This document shows positions 1-14,303 of a stretch of DNA of 64,000 nt, piece after piece; within the stretch, counting starts at the first letter, position 1, and every line of letters begins with the position of its first letter. Below the pieces are notes generated by a model. It had not been told where the DNA came from, searched no databases, and saw nothing but the letters and a program-made list of their open reading frames with translations. The translations under genes and the position numbers were made by a program. Where the stretch lies: positions 3,544,615 through 3,608,614 of the forward strand of contig JACAXG010000034.1 in the NCBI GenBank assembly GCA_018881555.1, given 5' to 3'. Origin of the DNA: Amblyornis subalaris. Its lineage: Eukaryota; Chordata; Aves; Passeriformes; Ptilonorhynchidae.

Positions 1-3000
1 CATGTCTTTGAATTTTCCTTAAAAAAAACGCCTACCACCCGCCCAGTTTTCTAATTTAAGTGAGGTCTCTTGCTCTGTTGCTATTCTGCTGTGCTTAATA
101 GTAATCGCTTGTTGAGAGAAGGCTTTTCTTTCTGTAGTGCTAATTCAGCATCGTGGGCAAAGGTAGCCAAGGAGCTCATGTTTGTGTTAGAACTACAGAC
201 TGGAGATATAATGGGGCTAGGCAGAAAAGGATAAGAAAATATGGGAAGTATCACAAAGGGAAAAGAAAAAGATGGCAGATAAAGGAATGAGATGGAAACA
301 ATGAAGAATGATCTTGAGATTGTGCATTTCTTTTACAAATGAGATCTGTGGTTCACGAAAAAGCATATAACTGACAGAAGGCCAGATCTGAGGCACTGAA
401 AAAGCAGCCTGTCTCAGATGTGAACAATTCATGATTATTTAGACAATTTTACTGTCTTAAGAGTCCTTTAGTAAAGAAAATTTCATTATGCTTACGGATT
501 CAGTTTTCTGTGGGATGCACTGTAGGTTTTAGTATCCAAAATATGGCAGAAAATAAACTCTTATCAGAAGTTGTCGAATCACCTGTGCTGAAGACAAAAT
601 TGGATTTTATACTTGAATTTATAGCGAAGAAGCTTAAGCAATACTAAAGACCTAAGAATTTGTTTAAAATTTTGGTACTGTTATTGTGAAAATAATGTTT
701 GGATCTTGTACTTGCTTACAATGGGGTAAGGATCTTTGTTTGTTTTATTAATTTCATGTTAATAAACATATATTTAGTAAATAGTCCCTTCAAATGATCA
801 TGCAATGTATATTTCCAAAGTACCCTGAAGTGGAACTAAATATAAAAATAATTATTGGAAACATAAAAAACCCCTGTTTGGAATAAGCGAATGTCATTAC
901 ATTAAATTAATAAACAGATATTATTAAATGAATAAACATATGTTTCAGAGATATTGCAGCTAGTTATCCTTACTTATGTAATTATCAAATTCACAGAAGT
1001 CTTTTTTAAAAGTTAAAATAAAAAACCCCCGGCTGTATGGAAATTGCCTGATTGTGTGGTGAGGAAATGTGTTCCTCCCACATACGATTTTTTAAAAATT
1101 AGATAGAACGAAAGATTTGGTACTTGCGTATATATTTCTTTTACATATTTTAAAGATTTGTTAATTTTGCTCATAAGACAATATTAAAATAAATTAGTAG
1201 AGGACTATGGTTTAGAACAATGCCAGATAGTAATGAGAAAAGTGCAGATCAGTTATAATAAGGAAACAAACTTGTGTTGAAAGATGTTTCTGAAGTTCTG
1301 TTCCATGCAAGTTTAATGTCTTGATGATAAGTACAGATNAACTGCCTTCAGTGTTACAGGAAAATATTAATCTTTGATAAAAATAGCTTGCATTCGGCTG
1401 GCCAACCCCATAAAACTGGCCTGGGTTCTTGGGCTGTTCCTACTTGCTTTGTGTGGAGGTCACCAGCATGGACAGAAGGGGCAGGAATATTTTCTTTCAG
1501 GTTAATACATTTTTGAAAAATGGTCATCAGCAATAATGGATGTCATAGGCATCCTCTAGAAGAACACAGAAAACAATACTGTGATAACGAGTTTAACATA
1601 TAGATTACTTGAAATTCACATTTTAGGATTGATTTTATTTTACTGTTGACAGTTTGATTTGAGTGGCTGCAGGTAACTACTGCTGGCAACACAAAGTGAA
1701 AGTGTCCTGAAATAACTGCAGGTATTTCTGAAAAGACTGGAAAGCAATAAATTTATGAATGCTTTTATTATGGTTTCTGTGGCTTAGAAAATAGAGTTTG
1801 ACAGCTATAGAAGATGCTAAGTTGTGATTCATATGTGTTGATTTGCAATAGCAGCTGGAAAATGCACATTGTCACCATGAATCTTAATTGACTGGGACAA
1901 CAGAAGTTATTTGCCTAGATTTAGAATAGTTTGAGTTTCAGGGTCTTAACTTTTTTTTCTCTTTCATTGCTCATGTAAAAGCCTTTTTCTCTAGTACGTC
2001 TTGCAGATGTCATTCTAACTTCTTTAGGCTTACATAGAATAAACCCATTTACGATCTTGATTCCAGGAAACTGGGTCACACAGCTGTTGCACATGGAAGA
2101 TTTCCCAAGGTTACTGGTGATTAGAATGCAGAATTCTTCATATTACCATAAGAGAGTTTAATTTACCTGAAGAACATTTTGTTGTTAATTAAAAATTTTT
2201 ATGGCTGTTTAGTTTCTGGTACTTTCCACTAATCTAATGTTTTTACCCGGCACCTTCCCAAATTGCTCTTATTTTTAATAGACTTCTCCTTAATGTTTGA
2301 ATGGGTTTAGCCTCTATTCATCTTTATCCATAAAGACTTAGCTAGGGTGAATTTCAATCAAAATCTTACGGTATTTTAATGGTTTCTTGATCCTTCTGAT
2401 TAGTATCTTTTTTCTCTTCACAGAATTCTGATGAAATACGATCTATTTCCTCACAAGAAAAATTTCTGTAGGGAAAATAATAAATTGCTTGTATTTATTT
2501 TAGTACTTATCCCTGTATTTCAAATTTAAAGGTTCTATAATCCTGGACCCTAGTAATTCACAAACTTAATTTTTCACATACTGGTAATTCTTGGAATTAG
2601 GTCTAACATTACATTCGGGCAAGTTGGTTATTCTGCAGACTGTATAAAAGGCAGTTCTGCAGTGTCTTCAGAAAATGATTAACTCCCTTAACTTGCACAT
2701 GGCTCTTCTGCTTTCAATAGCCAAGTAATTAAAATCCCACCATGATGAGAAATCTGGCTTTTATCCAGAGCTTTTCTGTCTCTGAAAACGTATTTCTGAT
2801 CTAGTTTCTATCACTGCCCTGGAGGTCTGTAGCAATTTATAAAGCGTATCACCTAACTTAATACTGTTACGCTTCTTGACAACTATCCAAATGGCCTGAT
2901 CCATGTAAGCACAAACGTTGTACTGTGGCGTTTAGCAGTATAAATGTGTTCTAATATCGCCTTTCTTCTTTACCTTCCATTGGTAAATTTTGTATTCAGA

Positions 3001-5176
3001 TCTTTCAAATTATCAGTAGTCTTTGCATTTCAGTCATGTCCCTGTTATACCAACAATGACCTAGATGCCGGGTTGGGTTCATATTAGCTGGTTGAAGAGC
3101 TGTTCAGGGTATATTTGTCTGCAGATAAACAATACTGATTTTTTTTTTTCCCTCCAGGATTTGATTCTGTTTTCACTCAATACACCTCTGAATTTGATTT
3201 TTAAAGTTATCACTTGCATTATTTGTTTTCAACAATTGTATCAATATGGATTTAAATGTACATTCAGAAGTGCCAAAATAATAGATTTCCAGATTTTCTG
3301 CATTAAGATTTTCAGATATTTAACTCATACTTAAGATTTAAACTTCCAGAATCACCTAAATGCATTTCACAGTGCAGTCAAAGATAGTACAAGGGCAACA
3401 TGTTTTGGTGTATTTTAAACCTGCATATGTTCTTGAAGTGCTTTGTCACTTGAAACATTACCCATCTGCCAGTAACCTCCTCTTTGTAGGGAAGATTGCT
3501 GCAAAGGTTGTAGTGAAGCAGTATTAGTGTCATTGTGTGACCTCAGATCTCCTTGATCCTTTTTAATCGTTTCAGAGTTAGTTTAGAGATTTCACTTGAC
3601 TCATTGGCTGATCTCCTTCTGGTAATAGTTAAAAGTCCTTGCAGATTCTTTTAAATCTGACCAAGATTTTATTTTAACAGTACAGGCTTTCTTAATTTGT
3701 CAGTGAAACATTGCTGGAATTACATTCTTGATCCTGGGCTTTCTGTTATTTGCCGTTTCTGATGGTTAGTTATCATCTGCAGGAGGGACCTCTAATACAG
3801 GATTCCACAGTATCTGTTTTTAGGCTCTCTCTGTTCAGCACTGCTGAGCAGGTGGTCCTGACAAAGCCCATGAAGCAGTTGGAGCCATAGGATAGCAAAA
3901 TGGAGAGGGCAGAAGGCTCTTGCCTGTTCTTCATCTGTGCCCTGCCAGACCTGATTTTTCTTTCCTGGTCTGTTGCAGAGTTATAAATGACTAAACTGTT
4001 AAAAGTCCATCTGTAGGTTGTTTCTTTCATGTTCTTCTTTTTAATTACTTTTTTTTTTGGTAAGTTGGATTATTTTTTCCATGTTTTTCATTCCATACCT
4101 CTGATGTAAGACTTACAGACATATGAGGGAAACGTGACCTTTCACGTAATTTGTCCAGGACCTAATGTTTTGAAGACGCCCCTAAAATCCTGCTGCCGAC
4201 TGTGGCCAAAAAATCCTACTTTATTGGAACTCGCAGAGCAGTTGTGGCCTTTCCATCTTTTCTTAGTTACAATAATACAAGTTTTGTTAATTCTGTGAGT
4301 AGATCTCTGTAGTAGTACACTCTCTGTGGGTTACTCGCCTTTGTTTAATATTCTGTTGTAATCTTAAGAGCTGTTCTACAATGTGAGGTATTGCAGAGAA
4401 CTGTAAGTCTGAAAAATAATGGCCTGTACAAATGGACCAAATACTCACCAAAAAAAAAATTGTAATTGACTGGAAAGGACGGTTTGCTCGTTTATTAGGA
4501 AGGGTACAATAACCACGCATCATGTTACTACATATATGATGTATGTGTATATAGATACAAGCTGTAGTTAGTTACTGCAATTTGTTAAAATATTATTTTT
4601 CTCTACATCTGATTTAAAAAAGCTCCCTTGCAAGAATATCCTTTACCTTATGTCTGTTTTTGGCATGGTGTTTCTTCAATAAATCATTGTCTCTCCTGCT
4701 AATAGGAAGTCTGTTCTTTGAAAGATATTCTTTAAATTATTGAAATTCAATAAACCCATGTTCTGTTTAAGAGGTTGTTATACTTAACATACACATTAAC
4801 AGTTAGGAAAAATAGGTCAGTTTTGGCTTTTTTTTTTTTATCCAGGCTAGCCAGCTCCTGATCTTTAGAAAATCTCTTCTGCTTTTCTAGCCAGATTNAC
4901 TCAGAAAGCAGATAAGCACTGTCAGTTTCAGCAAATATTTTCACAATTCGCTGCCTTAATCATATGATAGTATGATTTTAGCTGAAGCATCTTTTTTCAT
5001 AGCATGTTAATGGGCAAAATTAGAGTTTAATATATAGGAAGTCTGTATTTTTATAATATGCGTAGAATTAAAAACCCCAGGAATATAGATCTATCAATGG
5101 CTTACTTTTATCATGCTTTAGTTNTTAAACTGTATGCATATCAGAATGCTTACTTATCAAACCCTTTATATTTTAG
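1..5176 (+). other. DNER: DNER intron, 3' part (upstream of the first visible exon)
   Basis: This AT-rich stretch precedes the first DNER coding exon and ends in an acceptor at 5175-5176. I looked for the previous DNER exon, which should encode the EGF repeats before the GFLGTTC segment, and did not find it, so it lies upstream of the window. The open frames here are short and show no EGF-like cysteine spacing. I recognise no RNA gene or mobile element. Homopolymer runs and single Ns (for example near 1339, 4898 and 5124) are the only other visible features. Confidence 0.75.
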
Positions 5177-5401
5177 GGTTTTTAGGAACCACTTGTGAAG
5201 ACAAAATAGACCCTTGTGCATCATCGCCCTGCCAGAACAATGGGACCTGTTATGCAGACAGACTTGCCTTCTCCTGCAGTTGTAGTCCTGGATTTACAGG
5301 GCCTACATGTGCTCAGCTGATTGACTTCTGTGCCCTGAATCCGTGTGCACATGGCATTTGCCGCAGCGTTGGAACCAGCTACAGATGCCTCTGTATCCCT
5401 G
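5177..5401 (+). CDS. DNER: DNER coding exon: one full EGF repeat plus most of the next
   Basis: This exon is 225 nt, enters in phase 1 and leaves in phase 1, after a ttttag acceptor and before a gtttgt donor. Counting the split Gly as residue 1, Cys7 closes the preceding EGF repeat, Cys14-Cys45 form a complete EGF (six cysteines at 14, 19, 25, 34, 36 and 45), and Cys52-Cys73 supply the first five cysteines of the next one. The motif DPCASSPCQNNGTC is diagnostic of DNER, and NGT is a potential N-glycosylation sequon. DNER is a single-pass neuronal membrane protein that acts as a non-canonical Notch ligand, and these repeats are extracellular. The human gene has, from memory, 13 exons, which would make this about exon 8. 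The open frame runs into intron on both sides, so the ATG at 5134 is not a start. Confidence 0.95.
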
Positions 5402-8400
5402 GTTTGTACCAACGGTTACATGCTTTGTAAATCTTGTAATATTTTTATATATAGACTCCATATATAGCTTAGAATTGCTTCCTTTTTTTTCTTTTCAGTG
5501 TATAAAACACATTAAGCAGATGTTCTATCTGTTTAGAGTAATGATAGGAATCTACACGTTGCACATTGCATTTGGAAAATCAAAAATTGCAGAGTGAGCA
5601 CTGAAATACCCACTGAGATCCATATGGCTTGACTGAACTCTACAGCTGTGTTACAAAACTGTAGTCTGCAGGATAAATCTTTTTAAGGTGAGGTATCAGT
5701 GCCATTGGAATTACAGTATTTGGTAGAGAGAATGGAAAATGTGACACTGANCATTAGGAAAGGAGTAGAAACAAGCAAGGTGGCTGAACAAAGGTAAAGA
5801 AGGAAAAAAATTGGTTACTCCAATGGGTTTAGTACTGTCATTCGTGTTTACATAAATTGGCTCTTCGAGAAGATCCAGTACCAATGTAAGAGAATATTGG
5901 GGTGCTTATAGGTCCCTTTATGCATTTTAGCAATGATAATTGATAGGTGAAGTAGCAGTTAGAATGTATGATAACCAGTGCTACACATCCACCACTGCTT
6001 AAGCACTTACTGAGTGAACACCAATCTTTGTTTTCATTTGAATAATTTTGACACCTTTTTTTTAAAGTCTGTTCCTAAAAAGTGGTAATGTTGAAAACTG
6101 AAGAAATTAAGGATAAAACAAATTTCCAGTGTACAAGGGATAAACTAAGAAGTGGTATGAATAGTTAGTACCTCTGCTATGATGTGCACATTGTTCTACA
6201 TTCCTTTCAGAGGAATACCTTCTCTCTGCTGCTTTTCCTTGTTTTGAGGGAAACCAGTCATGATTCTTCATCTCTTCCATCTCAGTTAGCAGGATGTGCA
6301 GCTACCCTACCAATCTAGTTGAGGATATTTGTGAATATGGGGATTTTGCAATGAAATCTACTAATTCAGCTTTTTAGGTAGTGTCAGAATTTGTCTGCTG
6401 TTTAGACATGGAAGGGACTCTCAGAAGTTTTTTGGGAGGTAGAAGGAGGTGGAAATTTGTAGCTGGATTTGACAGATTTATAGTTAAATTACATACTCTT
6501 TTATAAAGGATAAAAATATGAAAGTGAAATGCAGACAATCCCATAGTAGTGTTACATTATAATTCATTTGTTGACAGCACTTGTGAATTTATGCATACAA
6601 GATTATAAGAATCTCAGGTTAAAGCTTTAACCATTGAAACATATTAATGTATTTAACCACAACAACAAGAAGCAGCTTCTATTTTATGGATAGTTTTTCA
6701 GGAGGCATCCTCAGTTCTTCTGCTTGCATCTTTCCAGAAACCAGAGGGTAGGTAGATTTTTGTGGCAAGATAGGGTCCAGATGTTTAAGTGACCTCAAAT
6801 GTTTTCAGCTCAGATGTTTCCATGAATGGTGTGGGCAGTTTTCGTCTCAACAGAAGAATGGCATTATGTAATGCAGAAAAGTATTTCCTAACATGTGGTT
6901 TGTTCTATGTACTTCAGGAGGTGAAGATGATAATCCTTTAATTACAAATATTCAGTCTTCCTTTTTGAAATGTTTAATTTCTTTGCTGTTTGTTTGCATA
7001 ATAGAGGAATCCTTAGAGAAACAGACAGGGTATTGAGATGAAGAGCAACAGGCCTAATGATATTTAAATAGAGCTAGTATCTCCTGTCTTATCCAGAGAT
7101 TTTGAAGGTCTCTGTTACATTACTTGTAAAGTGGATGGATAAAATTTCTGTACAGTTTAGTAGCAATATGAAGGGTTAATAATAAAGGTACTACCAGGAA
7201 AGAAATGGTCTCTGCCTCGGTACCCAGAGGTTTTCTGACTTGCAGCATCTGACCGATGCTGGTCTCAGCATCAGTCTGCCAGCTTCTAGACCACTGTCTT
7301 CTTTCTACAGAAAATATCCCCGAACTCCTGCACATTATTTTTTAGATATATTAATGGAAAAGTTGTTAAATGTCATGTTAGAACTCTCTTCTATATTGAT
7401 TATCTGGTATGTCTGACACACAGTTTTCTAAACTTTGGAACCTGGCACTAATTTTTTTGTGTTCAGCTCTAGGATGCCATGTTCTTTTTTTAAAATTTTT
7501 TTGAGGTATTTTACAAAGGATATGATTTTCTATTACAGAAACAAAGTGCTGCAGAATTTTGCTTATATGTGTGACCTGAATGCCATCCTTCCTTTATGCA
7601 CTATTTTACAGTGTCAGTTGGATTTTCTTCTGTGTTACTTCTGCCTCGAAAATAAACAAGAGAGGAATTTTAAATAGGTCCAATTAGCCCAAGGTCTGTG
7701 CAAGTCTCCTTGCTTGGTAGGCAGTTTGGTTTCCATGTTTTTTTGGCCAGTATACAGATTTGAAGAATGATAAATGATAGTAGTTATACTTGCATAACTG
7801 CACAATTTGCAGAACATGCACAACCAGACATTTACTTCTAATTTCTTTTGTGTGTGTTGGCTTTCATTGTGGGCATAATTATCTCCAACATCTAATAGCT
7901 TGTACAGGAAAGCTAATTTGTATAAGCTAGCTTGGAAAGCAGTCTAATACTTTTGAATGTTCCTGTTGCCAGAATGGAAGGATAAATGTTTAAGTTATTT
8001 CCAAGTTGAACATGCTTCTTTTTCAAATGTCTGCTGGGAGGCTTTGTGGAAATTCCAAGACTATGCAACCATACCTACTTTGTATTGTGTGTGTGATTTT
8101 TCAATTGCACATGAAACCTTCCCTTAAATCTTTATTTATATGCTTACGCACCCCAATTATTAATATTTATCACCTGACCCTTTACAGGTAACAAAGAAAT
8201 ACTTAATGTTTGACTTCAGATTCAGAGTTTGTGTCATGTTTTCCTGCTTACTCCATATTAAAAAACTAATCCTAATGAAAGTTCTTGTGCTCACTTGTTG
8301 GATTTCTCATCTAGAACCTGGCTGGTGAAACAAGTGTGACCCCATTGTGTTCATAGAACGTTTATTTAGTCTCTGGATCCCAAAGCAGTTTCTTCCTCCT

Positions 8401-11400
8401 CTTCAACCTGTTCTCTTAGATCTTTTTACTCTTTATACTCAATTATTTTAATACAGCTACTGTTATAAATTTCAAATGCAAATATTTAATATAGTATTTT
8501 TAATTTTTTCTGGTCCAAAGTGGAGAAATATGTCTAGAAATTGCATAACTTAATATTGCAGCAAAGTTTTGCATTTGGGTTTCTTAAAGACATAGATTTG
8601 GAAACTGCAAAGCACATGTACAGACATTAACAGCTGCCCTCTACTTTATAAATATATATGATGGCATATATAGAACATTTGGAAAAAAGAAAGAAAAGAG
8701 GAGTTTCAGAAAAAGTTCTGCAGGGTATAAAAAGTAGCTGCAACTTTAGAATTGATACCATGGAGAATGTTCCTGATTTACCTGCTCGTGCAGCTTCATA
8801 GATGGTTCTAGGAGCATAGGTTTATCTTAGTGCCTTTGCAGAGACCGGTGCAACGTTTGCTTGTAGCAGTTGCAATTTTTTTTTCTCTGTCTTTTCCCTT
8901 CCCACATTTTGTAACTGGGGCAGGATATGTGAGCTCTGGAAGAAGTGACTGTAGGTTAATTCCAGTTCCCGACTGTCTCTGAGCCCTTTATTGCTTCTGT
9001 TTCCTCATCTTGTTTCCACTTGTACATTAAGACAACCTTCCATGCAATCTGGCCATGGTCGGTAAGCATGGCTTCCTACCTTCCTGCCATCTGGAGCAGT
9101 CTCCTCTCTTTCTCTTGTTTAATTGCTGTATAAGCTCAGACTTTAACTGAACACATTTATTTCTTGACACGCCACTCTGTGTTAGTGAACAGCCATGTAT
9201 ATGAACTGATGATGTGCCCTGCAAAATATAGCTCTTTTGCATTGTACCCCATCAGGCCTTCCCATAAAGATGGGATTTTATGTTCTGCTGCCTTGATTTG
9301 GTGAAGTGTTAAGTATGGATAAGCCCAGGGAATCACTATGGAGAGCTAGTGTCTAAAAAGGCTAAAAAACTTTCAACTTTGTTCTTTATTGATTTCTAAA
9401 GGGACAGTAAGCTTCTGCCTCTTTCTTTCGTTACCCTGATGGTGCAGATATTCTTCAGAGATTACTCTGCTGCATCTTTTGCTCTTGAAGGCTTTGACAA
9501 AGCCCATGTCTTCNCCTCATCAGCCTGTGTGACACAGATTGTGTGCTCCCTTTCCCATTTTCTCCTTCTGCAGTTTTTAACAGCCATGTGCAAAGACGGT
9601 GCGGTTCAGCATGTAGCTCTCGGAAGGCCATGCCAGAAAGCATCAGGAAAATAACCTGCTCTCTTCAAGGCAGCCTCCCTGTTGATTAAGAAAGAGGAAG
9701 AAGGATTTGAGGATCGAGAGGAGAATGGCAACAGATCTGTTTCTACCTTTGTAAAAACCAGTTGCAGAGGGACAGTCACGTAGAGGGAAAAGAGGTAACA
9801 TAGGGACATCTTTATTTTAGGGTTTTTTTAGGTTCCCTGTCCATTCTCCAGCTTCTGAAGAGAGCACATGAGAATGGGACCTTCATTTTCAAATTCTGCT
9901 GGAGTTCATGAAGATTGAAGACTTTTCCAATTTTAAGTGACCTGGAAAAAAAAGTTGCCCTTTTTGGAGCTGCATTGCCTATTGAGGTTTTTTTTTCCCT
10001 GTTCAGGACACAGTAGCTGGAGAAGTGTCATGAATGTAGGTATTTTTTCTTTCTTTCTGAATACATCCACAAAAATGTTGCACACCACAAAAGATGCAAA
10101 GAGCTGCATCTGGCATTGGCCGTGAACTTAAAAGAATCGTAACACTACTGGAAAGAGAGGAAGCAACTACACTAGAATCCATTATTCTGAAGTTATTTAT
10201 GAAAAATTGTTTCAATCTAAATTCTTTAACAAAAATATAGAAATTATTTATGTAGTCTTTTTGAAGAGATATATGTATGAATTCGCTATAGTACCTGTTT
10301 ATATATCAGTATAATTTAAAAGCAGTAACACAGTGAGAAATGCTCATTGAGAATGACAAGGTGCCTCTTAGCTCCCTGAGGAGAAGCATGCCTTTCCCTC
10401 AGGTGGTCCCAAAGCAGAGCCTTCTCCATGCCAGCAGTTCCAGCAGAAGGAAGCTGCTGGCACCTGGATGAGGACGATGAGGGTGAGATGGTGTGTGGGC
10501 GAGACCTGCCCTCTCGTGGAGAGAGAAAACATCTTTCCCTGGTTGTGTGCAGTGTCTGGCAGCGTGGGCTGCTGCAGCCTGAGGAGGTGATACCATAGTT
10601 CATATTGATTTTGGAAACCAAACAACTATTCAGTCACAAATTCCCTTCGTTCCATTTGAAAGGTGAGAAGTGGAAAACATTTTTTTCTGAAAATATCTGA
10701 TTACATCGGTGTTAAAACACTGTGAATTCCCATCTGTTTTTCTTCTAAGTTTTCTGATTTTGGTAGTTTCTATGTTGGCTACAGATCTCACTACATAAGG
10801 ATATTTTATAGAATCATAAGCTAGATAAACTTCATTGTAGGCTAGTAAGAAAACCCATAACATTTAGCATAACTAGTTCTGTATTGCCTGGCTGGAAGCT
10901 TTGGAGAAAGTGGTTCCAAAATGCTTCTTAGTAACTTCCTGGACTAGCTATTTCCTGTGAAAGATCTATTTTTTGAGAATCATAATGAATGATATTGTCT
11001 ATACATTTTGAGTAGTACTAACATGTTGTGTCTTCATAAAATTTTGTTTTGAATTATCCATAATAATTTTCTGTGATTGTGTGAGAATTTTGGAGAAAAT
11101 TTAGACCAGGACAGTGAATGTAGATTGCCACTTACTAAGCTGAGAATCTGCCCCTCTCTTTGGTTCTTTGTTCGTGGAAGATACACTCCTTTCATATCTA
11201 TGAGTTTTGCTACTAAGTAGAAGTTACTTGAAGAAGGAAAATCACACTGCAGAATCTATACTTTCTATTTTAGGGCCTTTTCCCTGGCATCTTTATTCAT
11301 GCCTGTTGCATATTTATTCATTATACATTCACTCATCTAATGCTTTTTGTTATGTAATGAGTAAATCAAGATTTTATAAGCGTATGAGCACTGTTCCAGT

Positions 11401-12113
11401 GCATGGTATTATATCATAGACTACTATACTATGTCTGTAATTTCGACTACTGTTAAGACTAATGCTTGTATGGCACACTAAGTAATGNAAAAAGTGCTGG
11501 TTTTAAGTGGATTAACTCTTTTTTTTTTAATCTCATAATACAAAAGACTCAGTGGCTCTTAACAGGCTGTGTAACTTTTCTCTGCTTCTACTTTCTATGT
11601 CTGCCTAATCAGACCATAATACCTGCCTGTGACTTGGGAATACTGTAAAGATGGAAGTACCTTAATGCTTCTACAGTGTTTTGACATTGTACAGCACTAA
11701 AGCTAAAACATCATTCTAACTACTGTTATACAATTATCACCTCTTTGATGAAAAGTGGCTTTGATGCAAGGATCCAAAGGAGCTGGGAGATAGTCAATAT
11801 TCCTGTAGTCCTTTTACAGAGTGTGGATATCCGCACTGCTGCTAGTGGCCTCTGCCACCAGCCTCCATCCTTACGCCTCACTGTGGTTCATCACAGGGGC
11901 TGGGCCTTCTCTCAGAACATTGTGCTTCCAGTATTTTCTTGGTAATTTTCACCTGGGGAGCAGATGCCTTTAAAATCAGTGTCTTAACATGTATCTGTCT
12001 GCGCAGTATATTTAAATTAGCAAGCATCTGCCCACAGTCTGTAGTTGCCTAATTGTTAGTTTTCACTGGGAAGTGTTTCATAGCTATTTTTATTTCCTCT
12101 TCATGTGATTTAG
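5402..12113 (+). other. DNER: DNER intron (6.7 kb)
   Basis: This is a GT-AG phase-1 intron, with donor gtttgt at 5402 and acceptor gatttag ending at 12113. The content is mostly AT-rich unique-looking sequence. A GC-richer block at about 10370-10600 has several overlapping open frames on the minus strand (up to 101 codons), none resembling a known family. No additional DNER exon is expected here, because the flanking exons join in frame to give a normal EGF repeat. I recognise no RNA gene. Confidence 0.85.
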
Positions 12114-12236
12114 GTTACCATGGCCTTTACTGTGAGGAGGAATATAATGAATGCCTTTCTGCACCCTGCCAGAACGGAGCCACCTGCAGAGACCTCGTCA
12201 ACAGCTACGAGTGTGTGTGCCTTGCGGAGTACGAAG
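12114..12236 (+). CDS. DNER: DNER coding exon: EGF repeat (YHGLYC...CLAEYEG)
   Basis: The exon is 123 nt, phase 1 to phase 1, with acceptor tttag and donor gtaggg. It encodes 40 whole residues plus a split Gly at each end. Cys6 completes the EGF begun in the previous exon. Cys13, 18, 24, 33 and 35 are the first five cysteines of the following EGF, whose last cysteine is in the next exon. EEYNECLSAPC and ATCRDLVN are near-identical to mammalian DNER as I remember it. The domain is extracellular. The spliced frame is uninterrupted from the previous exon (IPG to YHGLYC) and into the next (EYEG to RHCELYKD). No degeneration is visible. Confidence 0.95.
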
Positions 12237-14303
12237 GTAGGGTGGGGTTGTGAATTGTTGTCTGTATTTTTTATGGCAGGTTCTGTTACAAACAGAGAGA
12301 TACCACATCCTCCACTGAGCAGAAATACATCCCTTAGGTAAAATTAACAGAGACAAACTTCAGTATTGATCCTGATCCTATGATCTTTATTCTAATGCAT
12401 AGTTTAGATTTAGCTCGTCTATGGGGAACGCATGTCCTTCTCTGGGGACAAATGGATTCTCTCTGTTCTTCCCAGGTGTAGTTTTTTCTGCTGTTTTTAA
12501 GATATGTTAGAAAGTCATGAGTTCTTAAAAGAAAACATAACTGTTAAATAGACTTTTTCATCAGTTATTGTTAGGAGCCTTTACACAGAGAGCTTTCCAA
12601 ATTATTTTTTTATTAATTTTCTCCAATGAAGTGAGCTAAAAGCATAATAATAAAAGATTAGTATTTGAAATAGATTTGCACAAAGGAGTAGAAATGAAAG
12701 TTTTATGTCGATTGTTCATTTAGAAGACTGTAAAGCACAGAGAGAGCAGTAGGTCTGTGACTGCTTTTCCATGTTAACTGCAGCTATTCTTAGATCTATG
12801 TTCAAATAGAATCTGTCTTTGGTGTTTCTTAAGTAATTTATAAAATAGATGAGAAGAGCATGTGTTTAGCTGTACAAAATCTTTTATCTCACAGTAGATT
12901 TCATCTGTAAACAGATTAACACATACCAGTGCTCTGTGACAAGTCCTGGGGAGGGCTAAAATGATACTTTTTTAGTGTATTCTATGTTGAATCATGGTAT
13001 GAGAACATTTTAAATGTAATTTTATATGCTATTAGTATTAAAAAAAAATGTATATTTTTTACACAGAATGACTATGTTTTAAGGAACATTGCTCCAGCGT
13101 TTTCTCATTAAGCACATCAATCCTTATCTGTACCGATAAGTAACGCTCATTTAACAGCTGCTTGAGGCTAAACATGTATTTCACACTGGTGCTTGTGCTG
13201 CTCTTTGACAATAGATACAGAATTCATCATTTTAGAGGCCTGGTGAAGAAATGACCCTCAGCTTTTCATGACAGTTTAAGCAGCACTTAACCATAAAGTT
13301 AACCATAATGTTCCTCTTCAGTTCTCATCTGACCTGTCCGTGCAGCTGGAAGCACTGTGTGCACGGCACATTAGGCTTCAAATGAAAGCAGGGCACCTGC
13401 AAGCAGCTTCTGCTGATTCCTGAGCTTTCATCACTCCAGTACTTAAGGTGTTGAGTGACACTGAATAGAGCTGAGGTACGCAGCTCAAGATACAATGTGG
13501 GCCAGCAAAGGCCTCAATCTTAGCACCACCAACCCAGACCTGCCCATCTGCAGTGCCCCCTTCTGCCTGCAAACCCCCCTGGCTGGCAAAAAGACAAAAG
13601 CTCTTACAGCTGGTCGGGACTGGAGCTTGTGCCAGCAGGTACCCGTGGGCTTCTGGCTTTGCTGGCTCCTCACCTGCAGGATGCTCAACTAGAGTGCTCT
13701 GCCTTTTGGCTGCTAACACTGCAAATGTTAGCAAAATTATTTCGGCTGGTCTGTAGTGCGTATGTGAATGTGTATATAAAATATATATATTTAAAATAAG
13801 TTGCTTTTATATGTATTTTTAATTTTCACTATTAACTTGAGATGATTGGTTTTATATAACTCAGGTAAGCTTGCATTGCTGTACATAATTGCAGTGTTGA
13901 ACACTAGAGAACTAAGTTCATTCCTTTTTTAGTCCTTCACTCGAAGTCTCCAAATTCAAATTCACAAACTGCCCGAATCCAGCGCAACACAATTGGTGTT
14001 CATGAAGGAAGTTTGGAAGGAGCAAAGAGGATCAGCTGCACATACACTTTTCACATGTATTTGTCTAACCTCTTCTAGACCTCCATCATTGTAGGTTCTT
14101 GTGTGTAATCCCGACAAGTAACATAATCACTCACTATTTAGCCAGCATAAAACACATGGCTTTAGTCTTGTGACATCATTAGCCTAATAGGACAGGTTTG
14201 GAGTTTGCACTCTCATCCAGGTGAAATCAAGTTATTGCATGTACTGATTTCATGCTGCCAGTATCAGTCATGTTAATGGCAATTACCAATTTTTCCTTTT
14301 CAG
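12237..14303 (+). other. DNER: DNER intron (2.1 kb)
   Basis: GT-AG, phase 1. Most of the intron is AT-rich, with an alternating AT stretch at about 13771-13800. Embedded at about 13330-13700 is a GC-richer block open on both strands (118 codons on minus, 65-67 on plus). Its translation resembles no family I know. I see no RNA gene. The acceptor tract is ttttcctttt followed by cag. Confidence 0.85.

Noticed and set aside
9415..9654. Exon-like open frame after a gtgcag in a DNER intron
   Set aside because: It lacks EGF cysteine spacing, would disrupt the EGF split between flanking exons, and is also open on the opposite strand.
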